Shown here in pieces: positions 31,796 through 40,138 of a stretch of DNA of 41,317 bases. The translations under genes and the position numbers were made by a program. Source of the stretch: Sphaerospermopsis sp. SIO1G1. Its GTDB lineage: Bacteria > Cyanobacteriota > Cyanobacteriia > Cyanobacteriales > Nostocaceae. How positions within the stretch are numbered: the first letter of the stretch is position 1; each line of letters starts with the position of its first letter. The notes beneath the pieces were generated by a model. That model was not told the DNA's origin and ran no database searches. It saw only the letters and a list, made by a program, of their open reading frames with translations. The DNA is taken from NCBI GenBank assembly GCA_010672785.1, contig JAAHFX010000012.1, positions 1-41,317 on the forward strand, in the 5' to 3' direction.

Positions 31796-33226
31796 TTACT
31801 GAATAGCCTTTACATACTGCTCGTAAAACTCTAAAGCAACTTTTTCGATTACATCATAAGCTTCTACAGTCTGTATGCCGGCTGCGTTGAGTTTCTCTTT
31901 AGGACAGTTACCTATTTTAGAAACTAAAACTGCTTGGCAATCTGCTATTGTTTTCATTATATTGTCTGCGGTAGCTTCTTCACCGTATCCACCTTGACAA
32001 TATTGATCTATTCGACGATGACCAGCATAACGAACTTCTTTTCCATCTACTTCATAGACTTGAAATTCTTTAGCATGACCAAAGTGTTGATTAACTAAAC
32101 CACCACCTTTTGTGGCTACAGCAACGAGAATTTTTTTGTTGCTATTTGCCTCTTTTTCAGCTTGTGCTTTTTCTTTGGCTAGTTTTATTTCTGCGCGGAA
32201 TTTTTCAATTCCTTCATGTACTTCTTGACGATTTTCTAGGTTATATTCTGGGGACATTTCCAAGAATTTTTCTTTAGTAAATTCCTGGCTTCTATCTTCT
32301 CCCAATAAACCTACTGCATCTGCTCGACACTGGCGACAGTGACGCATCATTTTCATGTTGCCAGAACATTGATCTTGAACTTCTTTTAGTTCTTTATTGG
32401 TTGGGCCTCTTTGACCATTTAAACCAAAATGTGTACCATGTTCTGGTGCAGAAATTAAGGGCATGATGTTATGCAGGAATGCACCTTTTTCTCGAATTGC
32501 TTTGTTAACTTCAACCAAGTGTTGATCATTAATTCCGGGAATCATCACAGAATTAACTTTACACAAAATATCAGCTTCTTTTAAAGCTTGTAATCCTTCC
32601 ATCTGCTTTTCGAGCAGAATTTTTGCACCTTCTACACCTTTATAACGTTTGCGTTTATAGTGAACCCAAGAATAAATTTGTGCGCCTATTTCTGGATCAA
32701 TGGTATTAAGGGTAATGGTAACGTGATCTATATTTAATGCTTTGATCCGATCAATATATTCAGGTAGCATCAAACCGTTAGTTGATAAACAAAGCTTAAT
32801 ATCTGGTGCTTTATCTGCGATCAACTCAAAGGTACGAAATGTTTTTTCGGGGTTTGCTAAAGGATCACCAGGGCCAGCTATTCCCAAAACTGTCATTTGG
32901 GGAATTTTGCTTGCTACTACTAATACTTTATGTGCAGCTTCTTCTGGTGTGAGTAGTTCACTCACTACCCCTGGACGACTTTCGTTGGCACAGTCATACT
33001 TGCGGTTACAATAGTTACATTGAATATTGCAAGCTGGAGCAACTGCAACGTGCATCCGGGCATAATGGTGATGTGCTTCTTCGCTATAACAGGGATGGTT
33101 GGCGATGCGTGCTTTGAGTTTTTCATCCATTCCTGGTGCTGTGGTGCTATCACAGCCACAACCACCTGATTTGGTGTTAGCTTCCTGTTGGGAGGAGGTG
33201 AGGAGTCCTGTAGCCGGTTCTGTCAT
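31796..33226 (-). CDS. nifB: FeMo-cofactor biosynthesis radical SAM protein NifB
   Basis: A 476-residue radical SAM enzyme that makes NifB-co, the carbide-containing precursor of FeMo-cofactor. The N-terminal GGCGCDSTTAPGMDEK and NHPCYSEEAHHHYARMH segments, the radical SAM CxxxCxxC triad (PACNIQCNYCNRKYDC), and RHCRQCRADAVG mark the catalytic domain. The C-terminal ~110 residues (KILVAVATKGGGLVNQHFGH) form a NifX/NafY-like domain, as is usual in cyanobacteria. It is the first gene of the cluster; a 933-bp gene-free region upstream probably contains the operon promoter. Complete and uninterrupted. Confidence 0.97.
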   Translation of the reverse strand: MTEPATGLLTSSQQEANTKSGGCGCDSTTAPGMDEKLKARIANHPCYSEEAHHHYARMHVAVAPACNIQCNYCNRKYDCANESRPGVVSELLTPEEAAHKVLVVASKIPQMTVLGIAGPGDPLANPEKTFRTFELIADKAPDIKLCLSTNGLMLPEYIDRIKALNIDHVTITLNTIDPEIGAQIYSWVHYKRKRYKGVEGAKILLEKQMEGLQALKEADILCKVNSVMIPGINDQHLVEVNKAIREKGAFLHNIMPLISAPEHGTHFGLNGQRGPTNKELKEVQDQCSGNMKMMRHCRQCRADAVGLLGEDRSQEFTKEKFLEMSPEYNLENRQEVHEGIEKFRAEIKLAKEKAQAEKEANSNKKILVAVATKGGGLVNQHFGHAKEFQVYEVDGKEVRYAGHRRIDQYCQGGYGEEATADNIMKTIADCQAVLVSKIGNCPKEKLNAAGIQTVEAYDVIEKVALEFYEQYVKAIQ

Positions 33227-34159
33227 TGATTTCGCAAGGTTTCGGTGGACTAAATAGCCACTGTGGGAGATGCCGTTGCTACTTCCAATGCCTATGAATT
33301 AAAAGTCGCTTTTGTCAGTTTGGTTAAAGATTGACAATTTTGGTGTCATTTGAACCAAAACTGAAACTATCTGTTGTGACTTTTGTTCACTTCAGGCATG
33401 GTGCTATCTCATCCCTCCACTCACTTGTTGCTGCTTTTTTGTTAAGGAGCGTTAAGTGATTGGCGATAAATAGATTTATAGCAGCACTTTTTATCTAGCT
33501 TTTTTTCATGTCCAGGATAGAATTTATTGGATATATTAAATTTGTACTCAAATCTGCAATCTCTATATCTGCAATGATCACAAAGATTCAATATTTTTTT
33601 TTCAGGTTGGGGTGCTAGTGTTTTGATATGAGGGTACGAGTATTTATAAAGTAGGGTTCAGGGTTTTGTGGTACTCAGTCAAAAAGCAATTTGTGTCAAT
33701 GATTGAGGGATTTTTTGGCTAATTTTCGGTTCTTTTAACAAGGTACTCAATTGATACTCAGTTTCTTCCAAAAGTCTTAATTTACAAGGATTTTTAAATT
33801 GATAACATTACTAAGGTTATTTTCACTACTTGATATAAATAAAGAATGAATTTCCGTATCTATAATAGCATTTTTTGGCAGATAAAAATGTAGTTTATGT
33901 TATTTTAATTTTTCTATTTATTAAGATGTTAGTTTTTCTGGATTTTTCCTTCAATTAAAGGATAACGCTTAATGCAGATAATTTGCAAATAGAATCATTT
34001 ATTTTTGGTGAAATAGGGACTGGGAATAGAAAATGGGAAAAAAGGAATGAGAAAGAATGTCAAGTTGGTGAGTGGATGTTAGCAAAAATTAATCATTTTG
34101 AACTTTTGGCGATCGCTAAACTGTAATTATCATAAACATAGTCATGGGGTGAAAATGTA
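33227..34159. promoter_or_regulatory. nifB upstream region with repeated TACTCA motif
   Basis: 933 bp without a gene between nifB and the divergent alcohol dehydrogenase fragment, so the nifB operon promoter is expected here. On the plus strand TACTCA occurs at 33545, 33672, 33744 and 33755, three of them as GTACTCA; two form GTACTCAATTGATACTCAG (33743-33761). On the minus strand this is TGAGTA. In related species nifB is activated by CnfR; whether this motif is its site is inference. No canonical NtcA box (GTA-N8-TAC) was found by eye. Confidence 0.5.
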
Positions 34160-34370
34160 ATGAAAGCTATGGTTATTCATGGTTATGGTGATGTTACTGT
34201 CTTCAAATATGAAGATATGGAAAAACCAAAGATTAAACCAGATCAGTTACTTGTTAAAATTCACGCTAGTAGTGTCAACCCCATTGACTGGAAAACCCGC
34301 AAGGGAATGTTAAAGTTTTTAACTGGAAATAAATTCCCTTTAATTCTCGGTTTTGATGTTGCTGGGGAAT
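34160..34370 (+). pseudogene. Truncated alcohol dehydrogenase/quinone oxidoreductase (N-terminal 70 codons)
   Basis: Codons 1-70 (MKAMVIHGYGDVTVFKYEDM to LGFDVAGE) are a near copy of the full gene at 39189, including about 28 bp of upstream sequence (ATCATAAACA). Homology stops abruptly at GCTGGGGAA, after which the frame enters unrelated sequence and ends at 34435. The NAD(P)-binding domain is absent, so this is a non-functional duplicate. Confidence 0.88.
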
Positions 34371-34427
34371 TCGCAATGACTACTTATCATTTTTGTGAAT
34401 TTGCAAAATTGGGATGCTCCCTATTTA

Positions 34428-34586
34428 TTAGTTGAACAGGATGAAATTTTCATGGAAAAATATAGTAAACAGGAACAAGGTTGGTTGTTAAGTGATTTTA
34501 ATGATTTAGAGACATCTATTTTTTTAGAGTCTGTGGGTATGGAATTAGCGATGAAAGAAATTTATCGCGGTGTTAGTTTTGAGTGA
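34428..34586 (+). pseudogene. Uma2 endonuclease, C-terminal remnant
   Basis: The frame reads APYLLVEQDEIFMEKYSKQE, then LSDFNDLETSIFLESVGMEL and IYRGVSFE then stop, the typical last ~55 residues of a Uma2/DUF820 protein. The catalytic N-terminal part is missing. The fragment abuts the truncated dehydrogenase through a TTTGCAAAATTGGGATGCTC stretch that matches one end of the repeat at 7427. Confidence 0.8.
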
Positions 34587-34637
34587 TTAGTGTTGTTACA
34601 ATAGTAATACCTTGTATGATATGTAGGTTTAAAAGAT

Positions 34638-34841
34638 ATGAAACTCAAAGTAATTCTAGAACCCAGTGATGAAGGTGGCTATACCGTTTATGTTCCCTCT
34701 TTACCAGGTTGTATCAGTGAGGGAGAAAATATAGATGAGGCGTTAGCAAATATTAAAGAAGCTATAGAATTATATCTTGAACCAGAAGAAAGCGAATTTT
34801 CCTCTCAAGATAATCTAATTGTACGAGAATTGGTGATATGA
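34638..34841 (+). CDS. HicB family antitoxin
   Basis: A 67-residue HicB (MKLKVILEPSDEGGYTVYVP, then LPGCISEGENIDEALANIKE). Its stop overlaps the HicA start by 4 bp, so here the order is antitoxin first, opposite to the HicAB pair on the nifD element. It has no DNA-binding extension. The pair appears intact and is probably active. Confidence 0.9.
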   Translation: MKLKVILEPSDEGGYTVYVPSLPGCISEGENIDEALANIKEAIELYLEPEESEFSSQDNLIVRELVI

Positions 34842-35065
34842 CTAAAATTCCTAGCCTTCCGTACACTAAAATATTAGCTGCTTTAGAAAGAGATGGATGG
34901 ATCGTAATTCGTCAGCGAGGTAGCCACATTAGACTAGAAAAACAACTCCCTGATGAAGTAATTAAATTAACAGTTCCTGCTCATAAACCTGTCAAGCGAT
35001 CTACTTTATCTCATATTTTGAAACAAGCCAGAATTGATCTTGATAAATTTCTTGATCTTTTATAG
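34838..35065 (+). CDS. HicA family toxin
   Basis: A 75-residue HicA mRNA interferase with the dsRNA-binding-like fold: YTKILAALERDGWIVIRQRG, catalytic His in RGSHIRLEK, then VPAHKPVKRSTLSHILKQA. Length and motifs are complete. Coupled to HicB by an ATGA overlap. Confidence 0.92.
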   Translation: MTKIPSLPYTKILAALERDGWIVIRQRGSHIRLEKQLPDEVIKLTVPAHKPVKRSTLSHILKQARIDLDKFLDLL

Positions 35066-35108
35066 CTAGTTAAAATGCCATATAGTACAGTTAGAGAAAG
35101 AAAATAAT

Positions 35109-35339
35109 ATGAGCTATCAAGATATTATTACAATTGAACCAGATAAGCGGGGAGGTAAACCTTGCATTCGCAGGATGAGAATTACAGTTTATGATGTTTT
35201 AGGTTGGTTAGCATCTGGAATGTCTTATACAGATATATTAGAAGATTTTCCTGAATTAACAGAAGCAGATATTAGAGCTTGTTTAGAATTTGCTGCTGAT
35301 CGTGAACATCGTTTAGTTGCTGTGGTAGGTGCTGCTTGA
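35109..35339 (+). CDS. DUF433 domain protein (orphaned antitoxin)
   Basis: A 76-residue DUF433 protein (IITIEPDKRGGKPCIRRMRI, then YTDILEDFPELTEADIRACL). Its stop overlaps the start of a broken DUF5615 toxin fragment (35336-35419), so the antitoxin appears to have outlived its toxin. A complete homologous pair is at 12099-12661. Confidence 0.9.
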   Translation: MSYQDIITIEPDKRGGKPCIRRMRITVYDVLGWLASGMSYTDILEDFPELTEADIRACLEFAADREHRLVAVVGAA

Positions 35340-35419
35340 AATTACTGTTTGACCAAAATTTGATTCGTAAATTAATAACAATCTTATCCAACCTATTATT
35401 TCATAAAAACTCAGGTTAA
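35336..35419 (+). pseudogene. DUF5615 PIN-like toxin, N-terminal remnant
   Basis: Starting at a TTG overlapping the DUF433 stop, the frame reads LKLLFDQNLIRKLITILSNL then stops after 27 codons. This is the DUF5615 N-terminus (KLLFDQNL); everything after it is gone. Confidence 0.75.
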
Positions 35420-35468
35420 TTTTTCATATATTCTGGTGTAATTGTTTCCCACATCATAATTAAACACT

Positions 35469-35497
35469 GTACGGGTTTAGCAGTGCTAAACCCCTAC
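35469..35497. repeat. Intergenic palindrome, copy 4
   Basis: GTACGGGTTTAGCAGTGCTA followed by AACCCCTAC; same family as the three nif-spacer copies, here outside the nif cluster. Confidence 0.75.
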
Positions 35498-35541
35498 CCA
35501 TTTTCTGGTATCATTATTCAACTTCAGTGTGATTTGGGTAA

Positions 35542-35916
35542 TTATTTAATTTCTTACTTGTTGAAAAGTTTTATAATTTTTACAAACAACCTCTAAACAA
35601 ATATCTCCCTGCAGATGTACAAAATAAGTTATTTGCCCATGTTAGTTTACTAGAAACTTTTGGTTCTGAATTAGGGCGACTTCATGTTGATACTCTCAAT
35701 GGTTCACGCCATAGTAATATGAAAGAATTAAGGTTTAAAGCAGCAGATGGTGTTTGGCGAGTGGCTTTTGTATTCGACCCCAGACGCAATGCTATATTAT
35801 TAGTTGCAGGTGATAAATCTGGTAGGAGTGAACGTCGTTTTTACAAACAACTCATCAAAACTGCTGATGCTAGATTTGATGCACATTTATCTCAACTAAA
35901 ACAACAATCAGAATAA
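35542..35916 (+). pseudogene. RelE/HigB (Gp49-like) toxin, 5' end damaged
   Basis: The open frame from 35542 reads LLVEKFYNFYKQPLNKYLPA, then LLETFGSELGRLHVDTLNGS, MKELRFKAADGVWRVAFVFD and SGRSERRFYKQLIKTAD. The Gp49-like toxin core is complete from about 35620 on, but no ATG, GTG or TTG is available before the internal ATG at 35719, so the N-terminal part is untranslatable or lost. Its HTH antitoxin downstream is frameshifted, so the module is probably dead. Confidence 0.75.
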
Positions 35917-35931
35917 AATATAGGAAAAATT

Positions 35932-36249
35932 ATGGGCAAAACTTTAAAGGAAAAGTTAGAACAGTTATCACCAGAAAGAAGGCAAAAAATTGAAGCAGAA
36001 TCAAAATTACTAATTGCTGAGGAAATGGTAAGACAACAATTGAAATTAGCACTAAAACTCACTCAGAAATGTCGTCAGTAAATAGTTCTCAAATGGAAAA
36101 TCGTAGTGATTTAATGTTGTCAATTTTGCAGAAGTGTATTGTTGATATGGGTGGTGAGTTGCGTCTTATTGTTGAATTTCCTAATCATCCACCTATCAAT
36201 ATATTAGACATTTCTGAAATTGAAGAATTGGAATCAAAAGCAAGTTGAT
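35932..36249 (+). pseudogene. Frameshifted HTH antitoxin (HigA/XRE type)
   Basis: The first 49 codons (MGKTLKEKLEQLSPERRQKI to LALKLTQ) are typical of the XRE antitoxin paired with Gp49-like toxins, but the frame stops at 36079. A second frame from about 36070 continues with SQMENRSDLMLSILQKCIVD, MGGELRLIVEFPNHPPINIL and ends at 36249, the normal C-terminal half. A small deletion within the helix-turn-helix explains both the missing residues and the shift. Confidence 0.8.
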
Positions 36250-36499
36250 TATAAGTCATTAAACATAATAGTTTCTCTTAGCAATATATTCTTGATCTGT
36301 TTTGATTCTAAACTTCAACCCAACCTACTTGCTAGATTTAGTATTATAGCGTTTCCCAGTCTAGTGAAGTACAAAATTATCTGCGTCCATCTGCGTTTAA
36401 TGATTACTGCTTGTACCTCACTTGAGTGGTAATTGCTATATTTAATTTCCTAATTATCATAAATAAAATAATAAGCCCTCATAAATATGGGGGCTTTGA
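36250..36499. other. AT-rich segment before the CRISPR array
   Basis: 250 bp with no gene. The last 25 bp before the first repeat contain an inverted pair (AAGCCCTC...GGGGGCTT). The A/T-rich stretch at 36430-36480 is a plausible leader, though the array orientation is not known. Confidence 0.5.
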
Positions 36500-36759
36500 G
36501 TTTCCAATTATTCCGAATTAACCCAATCGGTGGGGTAGATGAAATAAACAACCTTCCAGATGGAATCTTATTCGTTTCCAATTATTCCGAATTAACCCAA
36601 TCGGTGGGGGAGGAAAAGCAAGATCATGGCAAATAACCAAGATCAAAAGTTTCCAATTATTCCGAATTAACCCAATCGGTGGGGAACAGTTGAAAACTCG
36701 TATCCAATGTTCTACTCTACGACGTTTCCAATTATTCCGAATTAACCCAATCGGTGGGG
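36500..36759. CRISPR. CRISPR array, 4 identical 36-bp repeats, 3 spacers, no cas genes
   Basis: Repeats at 36500-36535, 36574-36609, 36649-36684 and 36724-36759 are identical (begin GTTTCCAATTATTCCGAATT, end CCCAATCGGTGGGG). Spacers are 38, 39 and 39 bp and unrelated to each other. An internal CCGA...TCGG can form a small stem. No cas gene is in the window, so processing would depend on a distant locus with the same repeat. The absence of repeat decay suggests it is still maintained or recent. Confidence 0.88.
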
Positions 36760-36773
36760 AGTTCGTCTAGCAG

Positions 36774-36941
36774 CCCTTACCCAGTAAGGATTTCAGACTG
36801 CAATTCGACACCACTCGTAAAATAGTAACATATTGAGCGAAAAATCGAAACATACATATACCTCAAACCCTTACACAGTAAGTATTCGACACCACCCAAC
36901 GAAAGAATAGGGGTTTTGGCGATTCTGGGACTGGTGTCGAA
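36774..36941. repeat. Repeat pocket after the CRISPR array (CCCTTAC.CAGTAAG and TTCGACACCAC)
   Basis: The combination CCCTTAC(C/A)CAGTAAG followed by ATTCGACACCAC occurs twice (from 36774 and from 36868). The inverted form TGGTGTCGAA occurs at 36932-36941. No gene is present between the array and the haloperoxidase. It may be the end of a mobile element. Confidence 0.6.
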
Positions 36942-37009
36942 AGTCATGATACAAAAACCTCCTCAAATAGCTTCAAATCCAGATAGAGAAAGACTTTGAG
37001 AGAACCTGA

Positions 37010-38833
37010 CTAAATCTGCACAGAACTACCATCTAACAGAGGAATTGTCATCGAGAAAATCTCCCCATAGGTAAGCTTCTGTTCCTCTAAAATACCGATC
37101 GCCACTTGTTCACCTAAACGGAAGGATTCATAATAATCTGTATAGTAGTGAACACCAGCCCAGTTGCGACCAATAGAAATATTACCAGCCAGTTTATTCA
37201 ATTCACCTTCCAATGTCAGAGGTGCAAAATCATTACTTTGATCAACTAGTGCAGAACCATCTGCTTTTGGTACATAAACAATGGGTTTACCACTTCTATC
37301 CTTCAATTCCCAACCAGTATCAAACCAGGCTTTAAGGATAGTAACACAGGCAGCGGCAACTGTAGCATGACCAGCACCATAGGCAGGATGGGCAGGAGAA
37401 CCTTCTGGAAAAGCCATTGGTAGTAGCCAATTTCCTTCCGTCCCATTTTTGTCATCTAACTGTTTACCAACCCCGGAAGAACCAGCAAGGGCAGCTTCCA
37501 TATTTTCTAATGCTGTTAGTCTGGCTTTGACGACATCTGAACCGTTACGTCGTTGATACATCCAACCGCCCACTCCTTCTGGACGTAGTCTACGGTGGAC
37601 GTTAAATTTCTGATAGCGCACTGCTTTTAAAGCACGAGTCGCTACTTCAGTCACTAAAGTTAAGATGTGAGGACCACCAAACTGAGAAAAACCTTGCTGT
37701 TTATCAATGTAGTCAGGATAGCGGAAAGGTAAACCTGGATCAAAGGGCGCACCAGCAGCTAACAGCCAGAGACAGGCATTGAGGTAAGCTTCATAAAGAG
37801 CATCGTAATGGACGTAGGTTGCTAAATCACGGGGTGTGGCTATAAACCGATAACCATCACAATAGGTTTCTGTTCCTCTGACATCAGCAGCGTTTTGGAC
37901 ATCTAACCAAGTTTCCCAGGTTTGCATATAGTCTTGTTTGGGGGTAGCTATTCTCACTCGCTGATCTATTCGTATCGCCCCATAGGTGATCAAACCTTCA
38001 CTCACTGTACTAGCATTATCACCACCATTAATTCCTGTATTACCTACTAGCAAGAATTGGGAAAGATAAGGCCCTACCTGTTCTCCAGGTGCTACACCAC
38101 GAAATAGTTGATCAAAAGAAACTGGATCATTACCATTCTCGCTGAATATGCGTCGGCGTGAGCGGGATTCTGCCAGTTTATCTGTGTTACCTTGAAGTTC
38201 TGAAGTTTTATCTTGGCGAAACCACCAAAATCTTTTCAGAGAGTTACGAGCTTCACCAATCAGATGATCTTTTTCCCACTCGATAAAAGGTACATCACGA
38301 CAAATTGCCATCCAGTAAACTTCCCCCATCTCTGCAATTAATTCTTGACTATTGAGTGAGGGAGCGGGTGGCATTGTTATAGACTGTGCATCAGGCCCTT
38401 CTAAATCAAAAGTCAGTCCTGCACCTTGACTTTCCCATGCACGTATACATGGTTTTCCTTGAGGATAGGATGCTTGCCAATTAAGTTTAATTGGACATTG
38501 GGGATTATAGTCTGGATCTTTGGGATTCTGGTATCGGAAATCTCCATTGGGTTTAAAAGGCCCTGGGCCAATCCTAATTGTCCGAAAATCCCGTGGATCA
38601 CCGGAATTAATAGTATTTACCCATTCTTCATAATCACGGGGGTTCATTAAAAAACCATCTTGATCATGGGGTAAGCATTTAGTAAAGTTACCAGCATAAC
38701 TAGGTTTACCGTCTTCACGTCGTAAACGTTGTTCATCTCCATTATTGTGATGACGTGGGTGAGTTCTTGATGCAGCAAGATCAGCAGCATTTTTACGGAT
38801 TTGTTCTGATTGTTGTTTACGAGATTCCATCAT
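37010..38833 (-). CDS. Vanadium-dependent haloperoxidase (PAP2 superfamily)
   Basis: A 607-residue vanadate-dependent haloperoxidase, which uses H2O2 to oxidise halides. The vanadate-binding set of the PAP2/VHPO fold is visible in order: KFNVHRRLRP (about residue 410), PAYGAGHATV (about 483, equivalent to P-S-G-H with the acid-base His), and SIGRNWAGVHYYTDYY (about 553, Arg plus vanadium-ligand His). The PAYGAGHA form and overall length resemble bromo- or iodoperoxidases of algae and cyanobacteria; halide specificity cannot be read from sequence. No signal peptide is seen. It stands alone, on the minus strand, between the CRISPR region and the dehydrogenase. Confidence 0.88.
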   Translation of the reverse strand: MMESRKQQSEQIRKNAADLAASRTHPRHHNNGDEQRLRREDGKPSYAGNFTKCLPHDQDGFLMNPRDYEEWVNTINSGDPRDFRTIRIGPGPFKPNGDFRYQNPKDPDYNPQCPIKLNWQASYPQGKPCIRAWESQGAGLTFDLEGPDAQSITMPPAPSLNSQELIAEMGEVYWMAICRDVPFIEWEKDHLIGEARNSLKRFWWFRQDKTSELQGNTDKLAESRSRRRIFSENGNDPVSFDQLFRGVAPGEQVGPYLSQFLLVGNTGINGGDNASTVSEGLITYGAIRIDQRVRIATPKQDYMQTWETWLDVQNAADVRGTETYCDGYRFIATPRDLATYVHYDALYEAYLNACLWLLAAGAPFDPGLPFRYPDYIDKQQGFSQFGGPHILTLVTEVATRALKAVRYQKFNVHRRLRPEGVGGWMYQRRNGSDVVKARLTALENMEAALAGSSGVGKQLDDKNGTEGNWLLPMAFPEGSPAHPAYGAGHATVAAACVTILKAWFDTGWELKDRSGKPIVYVPKADGSALVDQSNDFAPLTLEGELNKLAGNISIGRNWAGVHYYTDYYESFRLGEQVAIGILEEQKLTYGEIFSMTIPLLDGSSVQI

Positions 38834-39188
38834 ATTTTATTGAGAAGATTTTTTTAGCTTGAGGACTGATATGTCTTCCTTACAGAAGACTCTGAGCATA
38901 ATCTCAGTTAAATTAATATCAGCTTCATAGCTTACCTACATCTCCTACTAGAGTCTTTTCCAGAAAATTACTGAAATTATCTCAAGCGTTGAATATCAGT
39001 GTTTAGCCGTAAGCTTGTAAATTCCGGATCATGAGTGATCAATATCATGAGTGATCAATACTCGGTTTTCAGATCAAGCGAAAGCAATTTTTTCTCTAAG
39101 AGGATTTACGCATTTTTACGAAACGTCTGGGTTGGAAATTGCTTCCTTACGTCCAGTATCATAAACAAAGTTATTGAGGGAAAATCTT
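38834..39188. other. Divergent spacer with dispersed repeat (39104-39158)
   Basis: 355 bp between the haloperoxidase and the dehydrogenase, transcribed apart, so promoters for both are expected. At 39104-39158 lies AGGATTTACGCATTTTTACG and ATTGCTTCCTTACGTC, related to 24684-24747. Another feature is the tandem duplication ATCATGAGTGATCAATATCA (about 39029-39058). Confidence 0.6.
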
Positions 39189-40133
39189 ATGAAAGCTATG
39201 CTGATTCATGGTTACGGTGATGTTGATGTCTTGAAATATGAAGAGGTGGAAAAACCAAAGATTAAACCAGATCAGTTACTTGTTCAGGTTCACGCAAGTA
39301 GTGTTAACCCCATTGACTGGAAAACCCGCAAAGGAATGTTAAAGATATTAACTGGGAACAAATTTCCTTTAATTCTCGGTTTTGATGTTGCTGGGGAAGT
39401 TGTAGAAGTTGGTGCAAAGGTAACACGCTTTCAGGTGGGAGATGCAATTTATGGTAGTACCAGTTTTCCTGGTGGTGCTTATGCAGAATTAGCTGCTATT
39501 CCAGAAAATTTAGCAACTCATAAACCGACAAATTTAAGTGATCAAGAAGCTGCGACTATACCTTTAGCGGCGTTAACTTCTCTGCAAGCATTAAGAAATT
39601 TAGGAAATATCAAATCGGGTCAAAAGGTGTTAATTAATGGTGCTTCGGGCGGTGTGGGGATATTTGCGGTACAAATTGCTAAGGCTTTGGGAACTGAAGT
39701 AACAGGTGTTTGTAGTTCTAGAAATTTAGATTTCGTTAAGTCGTTAAATGCAGATTTCGTGATTGACTATACCCAAGAGGATTTTACAAAAGGTAATTTA
39801 CAGTACGATATTATTTTTGATGCGGTTGCTAAAAGGTCATTTTCTGAATGTAGAAAGGTATTAACAAGTAATGGAATTTATATTTCTACTTTGCCTTTAC
39901 CAGAAGTAATTTTTCAGAGTATTTTAACAGCATTTATACCTGGGCAAAAAGCCAAGATTGTTTTAGAAAATCCTAATAGCCAAGATTTAAACTTTTTAAA
40001 AGAATTAATTGAAAATGGGAAATTAAGAACAGTGATTGATCGCACATATCCGTTACAAGAATTAACAGCAGCACATCTTTATAGTGAGAGTGAAAAAGCA
40101 GTGGGGAAAATTGCGATCGCAGTGATCAATTAA
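39189..40133 (+). CDS. Zinc-independent alcohol dehydrogenase/quinone oxidoreductase (MDR family)
   Basis: A 314-residue medium-chain dehydrogenase/reductase of the quinone oxidoreductase type. The GroES-like N-terminal domain (MKAMLIHGYGDVDVLKYEEV; NPIDWKTRKGML; LGFDVAGEVVEVG) is followed by a Rossmann domain with NGASGGVGIFAVQIAKALG (about residues 145-163), the NADPH-binding AxxGxxG-like motif. Structural and catalytic zinc ligands are absent, as in QOR members. The start at 39189 is preferred over an upstream in-frame ATG at 39174. Substrate unknown. A truncated copy lies 5 kb away at 34160. Confidence 0.9.
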   Translation: MKAMLIHGYGDVDVLKYEEVEKPKIKPDQLLVQVHASSVNPIDWKTRKGMLKILTGNKFPLILGFDVAGEVVEVGAKVTRFQVGDAIYGSTSFPGGAYAELAAIPENLATHKPTNLSDQEAATIPLAALTSLQALRNLGNIKSGQKVLINGASGGVGIFAVQIAKALGTEVTGVCSSRNLDFVKSLNADFVIDYTQEDFTKGNLQYDIIFDAVAKRSFSECRKVLTSNGIYISTLPLPEVIFQSILTAFIPGQKAKIVLENPNSQDLNFLKELIENGKLRTVIDRTYPLQELTAAHLYSESEKAVGKIAIAVIN

Positions 40134-40138
40134 TCACA

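Noticed and set aside
33743..33757. NtcA-binding site upstream of nifB
   Set aside because: The sequence is GTA-N9-TAC, one base longer than the NtcA consensus GTA-N8-TAC, and is better explained as part of the TACTCA repeats.
36220..36432. Plus-strand open frame of 70 codons before the CRISPR array
   Set aside because: It overlaps the antitoxin remnant in another frame and has no protein-like pattern or ribosome-binding site.
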